Source of the DNA: a virus
Direction: 5' to 3' (one strand)
Virus record (IMG/VR): IMGVR_UViG_3300044972_001210
Coordinates: 1 to 31,742 of that record
DNA length: 31,742 nt
Below are positions 14,505 through 21,636 of the stretch, piece by piece (position 1 is the first letter of the stretch; each line of letters opens with the position of its first letter). The notes beneath the pieces were generated by a model, which saw only the letters and a list, made by a program, of their open reading frames with translations, did no database searches and was not told where the DNA came from. Position numbers and translations under genes: made by a program.

Positions 14505-15026
14505 TTAAGCAGTTTCGATTCCTTGTTGAGCAGCTGCTAAATCCTTTTCAAGGTCTTGGATAGCTGAAGCATCTTTCTTAACTTCTTCCAAAGCTACTGC
14601 GATAGGTTTGAAAATAGAAATGAAGCTTTCTGCTGCCTTTAAACCTCTTCCTTTTGATTTAGAAAGGAAATAATGAGTAGCTTCCAATGGTAATGAGCCT
14701 AGAAAAATCGTATTGTCTTTAACTCCTTCTTGTTTGATTTTACTTAAAGTTTTGTGAACTTCAATAACACCTAAAGATTCAGTTTGAGACCATTCTGAAT
14801 TCTCCTCTACAAAAAGAATAAGATCTTCTAAAAGACCTGCACTCATTTTAACTGCGTAGACTTTCTTTGCAGTATCTTCTTTAAGTTTTTTAACCTGACT
14901 CTCTAGTGATTGGATTTTTTTAGTGTCCAAAGTATCAATAAAGGTGTCTGCAAGATTAGTAGAAGATCCAGCTACACTTGGAGTGATTTCGGATGCGGTA
15001 ATTGGGGTTGTTTTTGGATTTGCCAT
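14505..15026 (-). CDS. Hypothetical phage protein, 173 aa
   Basis: Not recognised. The N-terminal ~35 residues are Thr/Ser/Pro-rich and probably disordered (NPKTTPITASEITPSVAGSS); the remainder is helical with a likely coiled coil at about 36-52 (KKIQSLESQVKKLKEDTAKK) and another at the end (LEEVKKDASAIQDLEKDLAAAQ). No membrane segment or catalytic motif. A TATA-rich segment (minus strand AATATAAAAATAC near 15036-15049) precedes the ATG, and a strong terminator follows the stop, so it may form a single-gene transcript and be made in quantity. An abundant helical virion or assembly protein is possible. Confidence 0.72.
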   Translation of the reverse strand: MANPKTTPITASEITPSVAGSSTNLADTFIDTLDTKKIQSLESQVKKLKEDTAKKVYAVKMSAGLLEDLILFVEENSEWSQTESLGVIEVHKTLSKIKQEGVKDNTIFLGSLPLEATHYFLSKSKGRGLKAAESFISIFKPIAVALEEVKKDASAIQDLEKDLAAAQQGIETA

Positions 15027-15072
15027 TTATATTAGTATTTTTATATTCTTATATTTAAAATTGAGAAAAGTT

Positions 15073-15885
15073 TCAATTATTTACGTCAAAAATATCGAAA
15101 TCTTCTCTATTATTTTGAAGATAGACCCTTAGATGCTGTCTTAGATCTTTTGTTGGATAAATTTTAGCCGGTCCTTCTGGACCAATATGACATAGGAATC
15201 CTCCGTGAGTTTCTAAACCTATTTCATCCTCTAGCATCAGTCTATATAAACTTACCTGAATAGAATACTCATTTAAATGGTTTTCCCATAAATGAGAGAA
15301 AGGGTGAAGCAGTTTCTTATACTTTCCATTTGGATGATCATCAGACTTAAACTCTTTATTTGTTTTCCAGTCTCCTATTAAGAATAGGACTTTATTCTGT
15401 TTAGTATCCCACATTAAAAAAGGTTGGTCTATAGTTCCTGCTAATCTCCATTTCCGAGAAAATATTTTTAATTCGGAAGTTAGAGGAACTAGATTCTTAA
15501 ATCTGCTGTCATATAATTCCATGAATTTGCCAACTCTTTCTACTAATCTTTCCCCGTCTTTTTCTAGATCTAGTTCTCTCTTTTCTCCACCCCAGAAATC
15601 CTCAATCCATTTATGAACTTTAGTTCCAAGATCGTTAGCAACATTTGCTTTCCCTTGCCACTCTTCTAGAATGACAGAAACATCTACTCCCCTTTCCCTT
15701 GCTTTTCTATTTGACCAATATTCCCTGTCAAAAGGGACTTTGAATCTCTTGATAAAACCTGTTACAGAATCATACTTTATATCCTTATAGTGATAGGTGT
15801 GAGCCCCCTCCTCAAAGACGAAATTTGGATCTTTGAATACTGAAATTTTACTTAAAAATTCCTCTTTAGTTGAATTTGTAATCAT
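15073..15885 (-). CDS. RecB-like PD-(D/E)XK nuclease, 270 aa
   Basis: The catalytic pattern of the PD-(D/E)XK superfamily is visible: GTKVHKWIE (His91), SELK (Glu138), LAGTIDQPF (Asp153), GDWKT (Asp172-Trp-Lys174) and the RecB-type QVSLY motif (Gln210, Tyr214). The N-terminal FEEGAHTYHYKDIKYDSVTGFIKRF is typical of phage exonuclease-like members of this group. It should cut or degrade DNA in a metal-dependent way; whether it serves recombination, host DNA breakdown or replication cannot be told. It starts 2 nt after the stop of the 149 aa membrane protein gene and belongs to the transcript that begins near the sigma/deaminase genes. Confidence 0.82.
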   Translation of the reverse strand: MITNSTKEEFLSKISVFKDPNFVFEEGAHTYHYKDIKYDSVTGFIKRFKVPFDREYWSNRKARERGVDVSVILEEWQGKANVANDLGTKVHKWIEDFWGGEKRELDLEKDGERLVERVGKFMELYDSRFKNLVPLTSELKIFSRKWRLAGTIDQPFLMWDTKQNKVLFLIGDWKTNKEFKSDDHPNGKYKKLLHPFSHLWENHLNEYSIQVSLYRLMLEDEIGLETHGGFLCHIGPEGPAKIYPTKDLRQHLRVYLQNNREDFDIFDVNN

Positions 15886-15887
15886 AA

Positions 15888-16337
15888 TTAATTAAAAATT
15901 CCAACAATCCAAGATAATATTTCCGTTCTGTATGAAAATATAAAAGCCAAAGCAGTAACTTCAGCGATAAATCTTGCGATCCAGAGTAAGGACAATTCTC
16001 TAAATACAAAGTAGTAAATTACCAGATAAGACTCTTCGTCTGTTCCCTTAATTGGATTAATCAAAGGAGCAAGTAGTTCTTGCAAACTCATTTTTGTTAG
16101 ATAATCATTAATGGGTCTAATCTGGTCAAAAACAAACGATGGTCTAGCATATTTAGGGAAGTCTGGGGATTCAGTTACTTCAGGAGGAAGATTTACTACG
16201 GTAAATATTCTTCCAAACCAATCCTTTCTAAGTCTCAATTTCGACCATTCTGGTGAATCAAAAGACTCTTTTTTGATTGTGGAGAGGTATTCTCGATATA
16301 GTCTTATTTCTTTTATTACTTTAAAAAGTCTAAGCAT
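15888..16337 (-). CDS. Conserved T4-like phage membrane protein of unknown function, 149 aa
   Basis: 149 residues. The N-terminal half contains WSKLRLRKDWFGRIFTVVNLPPEV and SPDFPKYARPSFVFDQIRPINDYL, a well-ordered soluble segment with a pattern I recall from uncharacterised proteins of T4-like phages. The C-terminal ~45 residues are hydrophobic (SYLVIYYFVFRELSLLWIARFIAEVTALAFIFSYRTEILSWIVGIF), enough for one or two membrane helices. It lies between the ECF sigma factor (34 nt away) and the nuclease (2 nt away). Function unknown; an infection-time membrane protein is the simplest reading. Confidence 0.75.
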   Translation of the reverse strand: MLRLFKVIKEIRLYREYLSTIKKESFDSPEWSKLRLRKDWFGRIFTVVNLPPEVTESPDFPKYARPSFVFDQIRPINDYLTKMSLQELLAPLINPIKGTDEESYLVIYYFVFRELSLLWIARFIAEVTALAFIFSYRTEILSWIVGIFN

Positions 16338-16371
16338 AATTTTTTGGATTTCTTCATTATAGTGGAAAAAA

Positions 16372-16992
16372 CTATTTAATTTCCTCCATCTTTAATTTTA
16401 TTTTGTTTCTTGCTCTTCTGATCCTTGTTGCTATGGATCTCTTTTTAATTCCATACTTATCAGCTATGTCTTTATACTTCATTCCATTGATCTCTCTATC
16501 GATCATAATGTCTCGGTATAAGGTAGGAAGAGATCTTATTTCCTCGATGGCAGTTTCGTACATATCGTCTATACTGTCCCCGTCGTGAGCAAATTTCCAA
16601 AGTGGATCTTCTTCAATAGTGTAGGATGGATTCTTAACTTCCATTTTAGAAGAAGAATATTCCAAATCATCTAGGGATTGAGTTACGTATTTCTTTCTAG
16701 TCTTTAGAATCAGTAGGGATTCATTCCTTGCTATGTTATAACACCAGGTGGAAAAATTTCCTCTTGAGCTATCGTATTGGTCTATTTTTAGCCAGACCTT
16801 GGCCATTGTGTTTAGGAACGCATCTTCTGCAAGTTCCGAATCTTTTAAAATAGTGTAACAGTGATTTATCACTCCGGGTTTCACCCTTTCAAACAGATCT
16901 TTAAAACTTCTTTCGCTACGGAGCTCAATAAAACTGTTAGCAAGTACCTGAATGTTCTTTTCTTTCTTTTCTTTCTTCAATTCTTTTTCCAT
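16372..16992 (-). CDS. ECF-type RNA polymerase sigma factor, 206 aa
   Basis: A two-domain sigma-70 family protein. Region 2 is at about residues 29-95 (FKDLFERVKPGVINHCYTIL, ELAEDAFLNTMAKVWLKIDQYD, FSTWCYNIARNESL) and region 4 at about 145-200 (EEIRSLPTLYRDIMIDREING, KYKDIADKYGIKKRSIATRI), with an acidic linker. Region 3 is missing, as in ECF sigmas, which also predominate in Bacteroidota. It should redirect host RNA polymerase to a phage promoter class, separate from the gp55-like late factor encoded 9 kb away. The N-terminus has an additional Lys/Glu-rich ~15 residues. It follows dCMP deaminase by 25 nt and is probably in the transcript that starts at the GACCGTATATTTA motif. Confidence 0.92.
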   Translation of the reverse strand: MEKELKKEKKEKNIQVLANSFIELRSERSFKDLFERVKPGVINHCYTILKDSELAEDAFLNTMAKVWLKIDQYDSSRGNFSTWCYNIARNESLLILKTRKKYVTQSLDDLEYSSSKMEVKNPSYTIEEDPLWKFAHDGDSIDDMYETAIEEIRSLPTLYRDIMIDREINGMKYKDIADKYGIKKRSIATRIRRARNKIKLKMEEIK

Positions 16993-17017
16993 GTTTTCTT
17001 ATATTTCTTTTAATTTT

Positions 17018-17596
17018 TTATTCAATCTCTTTAATTCTGACAATTTCTATTCCTGCTTCATGGAGGAATTTTATTGAATCTGTCTTTCTATATAACTCCT
17101 TAAATACAACTCTCTTAATTCCAGCTTGAATGATTAATTTAGAGCACTCAAAGCAAGGAGAAAGAGTAACATAAATTGTAGCTCCGTCTGAGCTGTTAGT
17201 GCTTTTAGCAAGTTTTGTGATCGCATTCGTCTCCGCATGGAGAACATAAGGGAGTGTAACGTTGTTTTCGTCCTCACACTGATTCGGGAATCCTGACGGA
17301 CTCCCGTTATAACCATCCGAGATGATGGATTTATTTTTAACAACTAAGCATCCAACCTGGGTTCTTTTGCAGTGGGAATTTGTCGCCCACATTTCGGACA
17401 TTTTTAAATAGATTAAATCTGTCTTTAGGGTTTTCTCAGATTTTATAATTCTGATGAGATTCTCTTTCTGCTCAGAAGAAATAAATGTTCCTTTATTTCC
17501 ATCTTGCGGAAGTGACCAAAAGGGTAAATCTAATTTTTCCGGATGATTGGCCAGTACATATTCGGCCGTTTCCACATTTATTCCATTGTTTGTCAT
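17018..17596 (-). CDS. cd: Deoxycytidylate (dCMP) deaminase
   Basis: 192 residues, matching T4 Cd (193). Zinc-binding residues are in HAETNA (His120, with catalytic Glu122) and SPCFEC (Cys148, Cys151). RTQVGCLVVKNKSIISDGYNGSPSGFPNQC and the end HEAGIEIVRI are typical of the family. It converts dCMP to dUMP, feeding dTMP synthesis during phage DNA replication. About 60 residues precede the conserved core (starting near LIYLKMSEMWA), longer than in bacterial enzymes. It is the first gene after the exact GACCGTATATTTA motif (17615-17627) and is followed by the ECF sigma gene, so it begins an early/middle transcript embedded among late genes. Confidence 0.93.
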   Translation of the reverse strand: MTNNGINVETAEYVLANHPEKLDLPFWSLPQDGNKGTFISSEQKENLIRIIKSEKTLKTDLIYLKMSEMWATNSHCKRTQVGCLVVKNKSIISDGYNGSPSGFPNQCEDENNVTLPYVLHAETNAITKLAKSTNSSDGATIYVTLSPCFECSKLIIQAGIKRVVFKELYRKTDSIKFLHEAGIEIVRIKEIE

Positions 17597-17614
17597 AGTT
17601 TTCTTTGATACAAC

Positions 17615-17627
17615 TAAATATACGGTC
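17615..17627 (-). promoter_or_regulatory. Probable early/middle promoter motif upstream of dCMP deaminase
   Basis: Coding strand GACCGTATATTTA, 18 nt before the ATG and identical to the ligase upstream motif (3223-3235). A TTG lies 21 nt upstream of TATATTTA, matching the Bacteroidota -33/-7 layout (TTG ... TAnnTTTG). Confidence 0.55.
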
Positions 17628-17662
17628 GCCCAATTATCTAATCCAAAGAAATTTAAAAAAAA

Positions 17663-19036
17663 TTATTCCAAAATATGGGAATGTGGTCTATATGGCTTAT
17701 TGTCCCTTATATTCAAAGGTCCATTTAAGGCTGAATTCATAGAAGCAAGAAGAGCTTTTATATCAGCTATGTCCTGAGCAGTAATTTCTGTTGACTTGTC
17801 CTTGCTAGATTCATTCTTTTTTTCTCCAGCTTTAGATGCACTAATTTTCTCTGGCTCCTTAGATTCCATCGGTTTTTTCTCATCTGACGGGGTTGTGGTT
17901 TCCTTATTTACAGGGGTTTCTGTTTTTTCCTTAGCAGGTGACTCTTTTTTCTTTCCTCTTATCTTAGCTTTTAATTCAGTCCCGGCTTTTTCTATTTTAG
18001 CTTTAACAGATAATTTTTCAGGTTTATTTTCAACAGAAGCCGGAGAGGTAGAGGAATCCTCGGCTTTTTTCTTTTTTATAGCATCGGAAACCCCCTTAAT
18101 TGTAGACCCTAAAGTAGTTTTCTGAAAAATCCTCTTCGACATCTCTTTTAGATCGATATTTTTCTCTGCATTTTTTTCAGGGGTTATCCCAGGAGTAAGA
18201 GATTTTAAAGAAGGAGGTTCTTTTTTCTCCTGAACCCCAGCTACCGATGAATCTAAAGCTGAATCTTTCTGTACGATTTTTTCCTTCGACAGATCAGAAA
18301 GAGTGCCTTCCTTATTTGTATCTTTCCCCGATATTTTTTCTCTCAGCCTGCTAAGAAGACCTTTTCTTTCCGTTTTTTCTTCCGCAGTTTTTTCTTTCTC
18401 CGCCTCTATTTTTTCTTCCTTAGATTTCTTTTTAATGTTGAGTTTTTCTAGTATAGATTTCTTCTCTTTCTTTTCAGCTTCTTTAGATTTCTTTTCTGCA
18501 GATTCTTTTTCTGCCACTGCCGCTTCTTCTTTCTTAGCTTTTTCTTTTTCCTTAAGACCTTCTGTACTAGTAACCCCTTCAACTATAGTAGAATTTTTTT
18601 CTTCTTTTTTTCTTCTAATTGACTCTACTATACTACCGGCACTAGACTTTAAAACTCCGGAAATACCTGCTTTAGCAGCATCCTTCAAAGACTTTGTTTC
18701 CAGTAAAGTTTTTCCAGCATTTCTTATCCCTGATAATCCAGCTTTTTTGATCTCATTATTTCCTGCTTCTGAATTTTTCTTGAAAGTTTCAAGAAATTTA
18801 GAAAACATGTTATCTTGGCTTTTTTTAGTTTCTGCTATTACCTTTTGGGGATCCGAGGTTGATGATTTATTCTCGGTTTTATCAGGTGCAGCTTCTTTTT
18901 TCTCAACAGATTTAACAACAGCATCCTGGACCGATGAAGTCGTTTTGTTCATTGCTCTTATTTCTTTTACCAGAACATCTAGATTTCTGGTAAGGTCAGA
19001 AAGCTCTTTAAGTATTTTTTGGGAAGAATCTGCCAC
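17663..19036 (-). CDS. Lys/Glu-rich helical protein, 457 aa, unknown (possible tape measure or scaffold)
   Basis: The start codon is GTG (19034-19036), chosen because it is in frame with the N-terminal coiled coil (QKILKELSDLTRNLDVLVKEI) and 18 nt after a late-type promoter core. The protein is extremely charged: runs of KEKEKAKKEE and EKKSKEAEKKEKK link short amphipathic modules (KKSILEKLNIKKK, RKGLLSRLREKISGK, AGISGVLKSSAGSI, KAKIEKAGTELKAKI). The last ~45 residues look ordered (ITAQDIADIKALLASMNSALNGPLN). It lies right after the gp26-like and gp51-like genes. In many phages the tape measure follows the tail assembly chaperones, but the charge and lack of hydrophobic segments are unusual for one. 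Function is unknown; a disordered virion or scaffold protein is equally possible. Confidence 0.75.
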   Translation of the reverse strand: MADSSQKILKELSDLTRNLDVLVKEIRAMNKTTSSVQDAVVKSVEKKEAAPDKTENKSSTSDPQKVIAETKKSQDNMFSKFLETFKKNSEAGNNEIKKAGLSGIRNAGKTLLETKSLKDAAKAGISGVLKSSAGSIVESIRRKKEEKNSTIVEGVTSTEGLKEKEKAKKEEAAVAEKESAEKKSKEAEKKEKKSILEKLNIKKKSKEEKIEAEKEKTAEEKTERKGLLSRLREKISGKDTNKEGTLSDLSKEKIVQKDSALDSSVAGVQEKKEPPSLKSLTPGITPEKNAEKNIDLKEMSKRIFQKTTLGSTIKGVSDAIKKKKAEDSSTSPASVENKPEKLSVKAKIEKAGTELKAKIRGKKKESPAKEKTETPVNKETTTPSDEKKPMESKEPEKISASKAGEKKNESSKDKSTEITAQDIADIKALLASMNSALNGPLNIRDNKPYRPHSHILE

Positions 19037-19051
19037 TAAAAAAGTATTTTT

Positions 19052-19065
19052 CTTTTATATATCAG
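19052..19065 (-). promoter_or_regulatory. Late-type promoter motif for the 457 aa gene
   Basis: Coding strand CTGATATATAAAAG, core 18 nt before the GTG start, within the short gap after the small gp51-like ORF. Confidence 0.62.
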
Positions 19066-19069
19066 AATT

Positions 19070-19261
19070 TTACTGCTTAGACAAATTGAATATCTCCTTC
19101 TTACCAGACTCTTCTGCTATTTCTCTATTTTCCTCCTCAACAGCAAGATTCAATTTATCCAGCCAAATTTGGTATTCGTAATAAGGAATAGACTCAACCC
19201 AAACCGGATCAAGACCATGTTCCTTCCACATTCTGAACTTCAGATCAAAGAAGTTCTCCAA
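19070..19261 (-). CDS. Small tail-assembly (gp51-like) ORF overlapping the gp26-like gene, 63 aa
   Basis: 63 residues: FFDLKFRMWKEHGLDPVWVE, then IPYYEYQIWLDKLNLAVEEEN and a Lys-rich end. Small helical proteins with a 'P.yEY..w...L....e' pattern follow hub proteins in T4-like phages, comparable to gp51 or a tail assembly chaperone part; this is from memory and not certain. The only start in the useful region is TTG (19259-19261), 17 nt inside the gp26-like gene. Its frame stays open upstream to 19106 of the plus coordinates beyond that TTG (TAA at 19307-19309), so it could be expressed by a +1 (or -2) shift from the gp26-like frame as well as by re-initiation. Coding content looks real. Confidence 0.6.
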   Translation of the reverse strand: MENFFDLKFRMWKEHGLDPVWVESIPYYEYQIWLDKLNLAVEEENREIAEESGKKEIFNLSKQ

Positions 19262-20330
19262 AGATATTTGAAATAACGAAAAGAGATTTGAACCCGAAGG
19301 GAAACGTTATTGGTGCGGCGACCTCAGCACCGCAGGTTGGACAATTTAGTTTAATATCTAACTTTGTTCCGATTTTAATAGCTTCTGAAAGTTCGTAATA
19401 CAAAGAAAATTCCTCTTTAGACCAAGAATCCGATTCTTTCATTTTTTCGCTTATTGTTCTGTAATTAAGACCTCTCCATTCTTCGAAAATAAAAGGAGCA
19501 ATCTTGATAAAGCTTTCGTCAACTTCAACACCTTTTCTTTCTGATTCTACAACAAAAGAAGTAATCTCGTCCATGATTCCTATGGAAGGAACAGACATTC
19601 TAATTTCTTTTCCCAATTTCTTTACAGGTAAAATAAAGAGTCTATCCATCGGGGAATAGTATTTCATAATTTTTGAGTCTATCTCATAATCGGATAAAAT
19701 ACCAGTTCTTAGCTCTATTCCGTTTGATAGGGGACAAACGTTTTTATCTTCACAATTTGTATCTGGAGTTATAATTATTCTATTCTCACCTTGAACAAAA
19801 GTTAAATCCCGAATTGCCATAATCAAGAAGAATCTATCTTCCTGTTTTAAATCCTTGAACGAAACTACTCCTTCTCCTGGATAATGTATGGTACAGCATT
19901 TACTTAATATGAAATTAAGTTTCTCGTTTAAATCTATTAGATCATCCTCATCTATAGTCGAATAATGTCTAATCTCTTTAACTTCTGCTGCTCTAATAGC
20001 AATCTTTGTTCCGTCTGGATAAAACCATCCTTTGGAAGGAAGAATATTAAGAGGTAAATTTTTCCATCCAAAATCAAGACCTGGACTGAATTGAGGTTCT
20101 GGGTCAGGCCTACGAATTCTATTTTCTACTCTTCCTAGACTAATTGGTTCTTCCTGATAAACAGAGACTGGATCCATTGTATTTTGTGATTCCAAAGGCT
20201 CTTTAGGCTCTGACGGAGGGGCAGGTTCCAAAACAGGATCATCATAAACGATTCCACCTTCTCTTTCTTTCATAGAAAGTATTTCTTCTGGAGATAATCC
20301 TCCTAAAATTCCTTGATCTTCTAGTCCCAT
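19245..20330 (-). CDS. gp26: Baseplate hub/tail assembly protein (T4 gp26-like, T4_baseplate family)
   Basis: 361 residues. The first ~90 are disordered and Pro/Glu-rich (PVLEPAPPSEPKEPLE). The conserved domain begins at LPLNILPSKGWFYPDG, continues with VKEIRHYSTIDEDDLIDLNEKLNFILSKC, LKQEDRFFLIMAIRDLTF, a Cys-containing segment near residue 200 (CEDKNVCPL) and a C-terminal zinc-ribbon-like CPTCG (330-334) followed by FPFGF. This order is that of the T4 baseplate hub family (gp26; 'LPS.G..Y', 'D...fll..iR', 'CP.CG'). T4 gp26 is 208 aa, so this protein is longer at both ends. It should act in hub assembly or as a tail assembly chaperone. It has its own terminator-promoter pair upstream and overlaps the gp51-like ORF by 17 nt. 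Confidence 0.8.
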   Translation of the reverse strand: MGLEDQGILGGLSPEEILSMKEREGGIVYDDPVLEPAPPSEPKEPLESQNTMDPVSVYQEEPISLGRVENRIRRPDPEPQFSPGLDFGWKNLPLNILPSKGWFYPDGTKIAIRAAEVKEIRHYSTIDEDDLIDLNEKLNFILSKCCTIHYPGEGVVSFKDLKQEDRFFLIMAIRDLTFVQGENRIIITPDTNCEDKNVCPLSNGIELRTGILSDYEIDSKIMKYYSPMDRLFILPVKKLGKEIRMSVPSIGIMDEITSFVVESERKGVEVDESFIKIAPFIFEEWRGLNYRTISEKMKESDSWSKEEFSLYYELSEAIKIGTKLDIKLNCPTCGAEVAAPITFPFGFKSLFVISNIFGELL

Positions 20331-20350
20331 ATTAAATTATTCTTTATATT

Positions 20351-20360
20351 TTATATACCC
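20351..20360 (-). promoter_or_regulatory. Late-type promoter motif for the gp26-like gene
   Basis: Coding strand GGGTATATAAAATA, core 20 nt before the ATG, lying just after the terminator at 20375-20403. It has GT instead of GA before the core. Confidence 0.5.
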
Positions 20361-20374
20361 ACATACAATAAAAA

Positions 20375-20403
20375 ATGGATATTCTATATTTTAGAATATC
20401 CAT
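20375..20403 (-). terminator. Strong rho-independent terminator after the tail tube genes
   Basis: A perfect 12-bp stem (20375-20386 with 20392-20403, ATGGATATTCTA / TAGAATATCCAT) with a 5-nt loop is followed on the minus strand by TTTTTATT. It ends the sheath/tube transcript. Confidence 0.93.
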
Positions 20404-20431
20404 CTCGAAAAAGTTTCGGTTTATGAAATTA

Positions 20432-21010
20432 TTATAAGAATTGATCTTGCCAGTAATCTGCTTTCCAAGAAGTGTTTAATTCATATAAGGTTTCCCCCGC
20501 ACCATAATTTAAAGCCATTTCATTTATTGATTCAGTTAAGAAGCAATTGTTAAGACTAATTCTTCTGAATACGTCCCCTTGCTTATTGAAGATTGAAACT
20601 ACCATAGATCCAACGTAGTCTTTCTTCAGACCCATCGCACCAGTTAATGGATTGTAAATTAAATCCGCCCATTGTCTCATGATCTTATAGATGATCATCG
20701 AATTTTGTTCATTTAAATTTACTTCAAAATCTACGGAAAAAGTAACTGAAGTATCTCCAGGAGCTCCTCCTGCATATCTTCTTTCAGCAAATTTGTAATT
20801 CTGAACAGCTGCACCTGATGGTTGTATGTCTACTGCTAATCCTGATATTTTCTTTACCTGTTGGGTTAATATTCCCTCTCCTTTGAACCTTGTATTGGCC
20901 AAAGTAACAGCAGCAGGAGGGGTAATGATAACCTCGAACTGGTTTAAATAAACTGGTTCGTAAAGTTTAATACCTGCTGCGGAATTCGTAAAATGTGGTA
21001 GTCCTGCCAT
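20432..21010 (-). CDS. gp19: Tail tube protein, copy B (T4 gp19-like)
   Basis: 192 residues; T4 gp19 is 163. Forms the inner tube of the contractile tail. The family segments are FSVDFEVNLNEQNSMIIYKIMRQW, LIYNPLTGAMGLKKDY and GSMVVSIFNKQGDVFRRISL, ending in a Trp/Tyr-rich strand (NTSWKADYWQDQFL). It is a tandem paralogue of the next upstream gene: both start MAGLPH..NS..GI..YEPVYLNQFEV.ITPP. It follows that gene by 15 nt and precedes a strong terminator. Tube genes in T4 are single copy, so the second copy may supply a tail terminus, a hub-proximal ring or an alternate tube subunit. Confidence 0.9.
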   Translation of the reverse strand: MAGLPHFTNSAAGIKLYEPVYLNQFEVIITPPAAVTLANTRFKGEGILTQQVKKISGLAVDIQPSGAAVQNYKFAERRYAGGAPGDTSVTFSVDFEVNLNEQNSMIIYKIMRQWADLIYNPLTGAMGLKKDYVGSMVVSIFNKQGDVFRRISLNNCFLTESINEMALNYGAGETLYELNTSWKADYWQDQFL

Positions 21011-21025
21011 TTATTTTTATTTATT

Positions 21026-21577
21026 TTATAAGAACAGATCGTCCCAATAGTCTACTGCCCAAGTCATATTGATAGCGTATAGTTCAGTTGAAGTATAATC
21101 TAATTCCATAGCATCTATACCTTTCAAAGGAAAACAATCTCTACAAGTTATTCTTCTAAATACATCCCCTTGCTTATTGAAAACTGAGATGACAATAGTT
21201 CCTGTGTAGTCTCTTTTTAAACCCATTGCTCCTGTTATAGGATTGTAAATCAAATCTGTCCATTGTCTTAGGGTTTTAAAAACATACATAGAATTTGCAT
21301 CATTCAAGTTAACCGAAAATGAAATTCCCAAGTCAAATGTTGTAGTATCGGGTTTTGCTCCTGAATAGTTTCTAGTTGCAAATTTATACTTCTGTTCTAC
21401 AGGAGCCGGAGTTTTATCAACTGCCATCCCGTTTATATTTGTTACTTGCTCTAGTAGAATATTACCACCCAGAACTGGTCCAGGAGGGGTAATTAAAACC
21501 TCAAACTGGTTGAGGTAAACAGGTTCGTATTTGTTTATCCCAAACAGTGAATTTTGATAATGTGGTAATCCAGCCAT
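21026..21577 (-). CDS. gp19: Tail tube protein, copy A (T4 gp19-like)
   Basis: 183 residues. It shares with copy B the N-terminal MAGLPHYQNSLFGINKYEPVYLNQFEVLITPP, the central NLNDANSMYVFKTLRQWTDLIYNPITGAMGLKRDYTG and FNKQGDVFRRITC, and the ending TWAVDYWDDLFL. It immediately follows the sheath gene (59 nt), as gp19 follows gp18 in T4, so it is the likelier major tube subunit. The leader contains GGATAAATATAG, an off-consensus relative of the late promoter motif. Both copies appear intact, with no frameshift or lost conserved block. Confidence 0.92.
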   Translation of the reverse strand: MAGLPHYQNSLFGINKYEPVYLNQFEVLITPPGPVLGGNILLEQVTNINGMAVDKTPAPVEQKYKFATRNYSGAKPDTTTFDLGISFSVNLNDANSMYVFKTLRQWTDLIYNPITGAMGLKRDYTGTIVISVFNKQGDVFRRITCRDCFPLKGIDAMELDYTSTELYAINMTWAVDYWDDLFL

Positions 21578-21636
21578 TCAGTTTTTTCTTATTTTCTATA
21601 TTTATCCAACTTCTTTAATCTTTCAAAATTTTCAGA

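Noticed and set aside
18303-19181. Long plus-strand open frame (292 codons) rich in Ser and Phe
   Set aside because: It is antisense to the Lys/Glu-rich 457 aa gene; AAA/GAA codons read backwards give Phe/Ser codons. No start context or recognisable protein.
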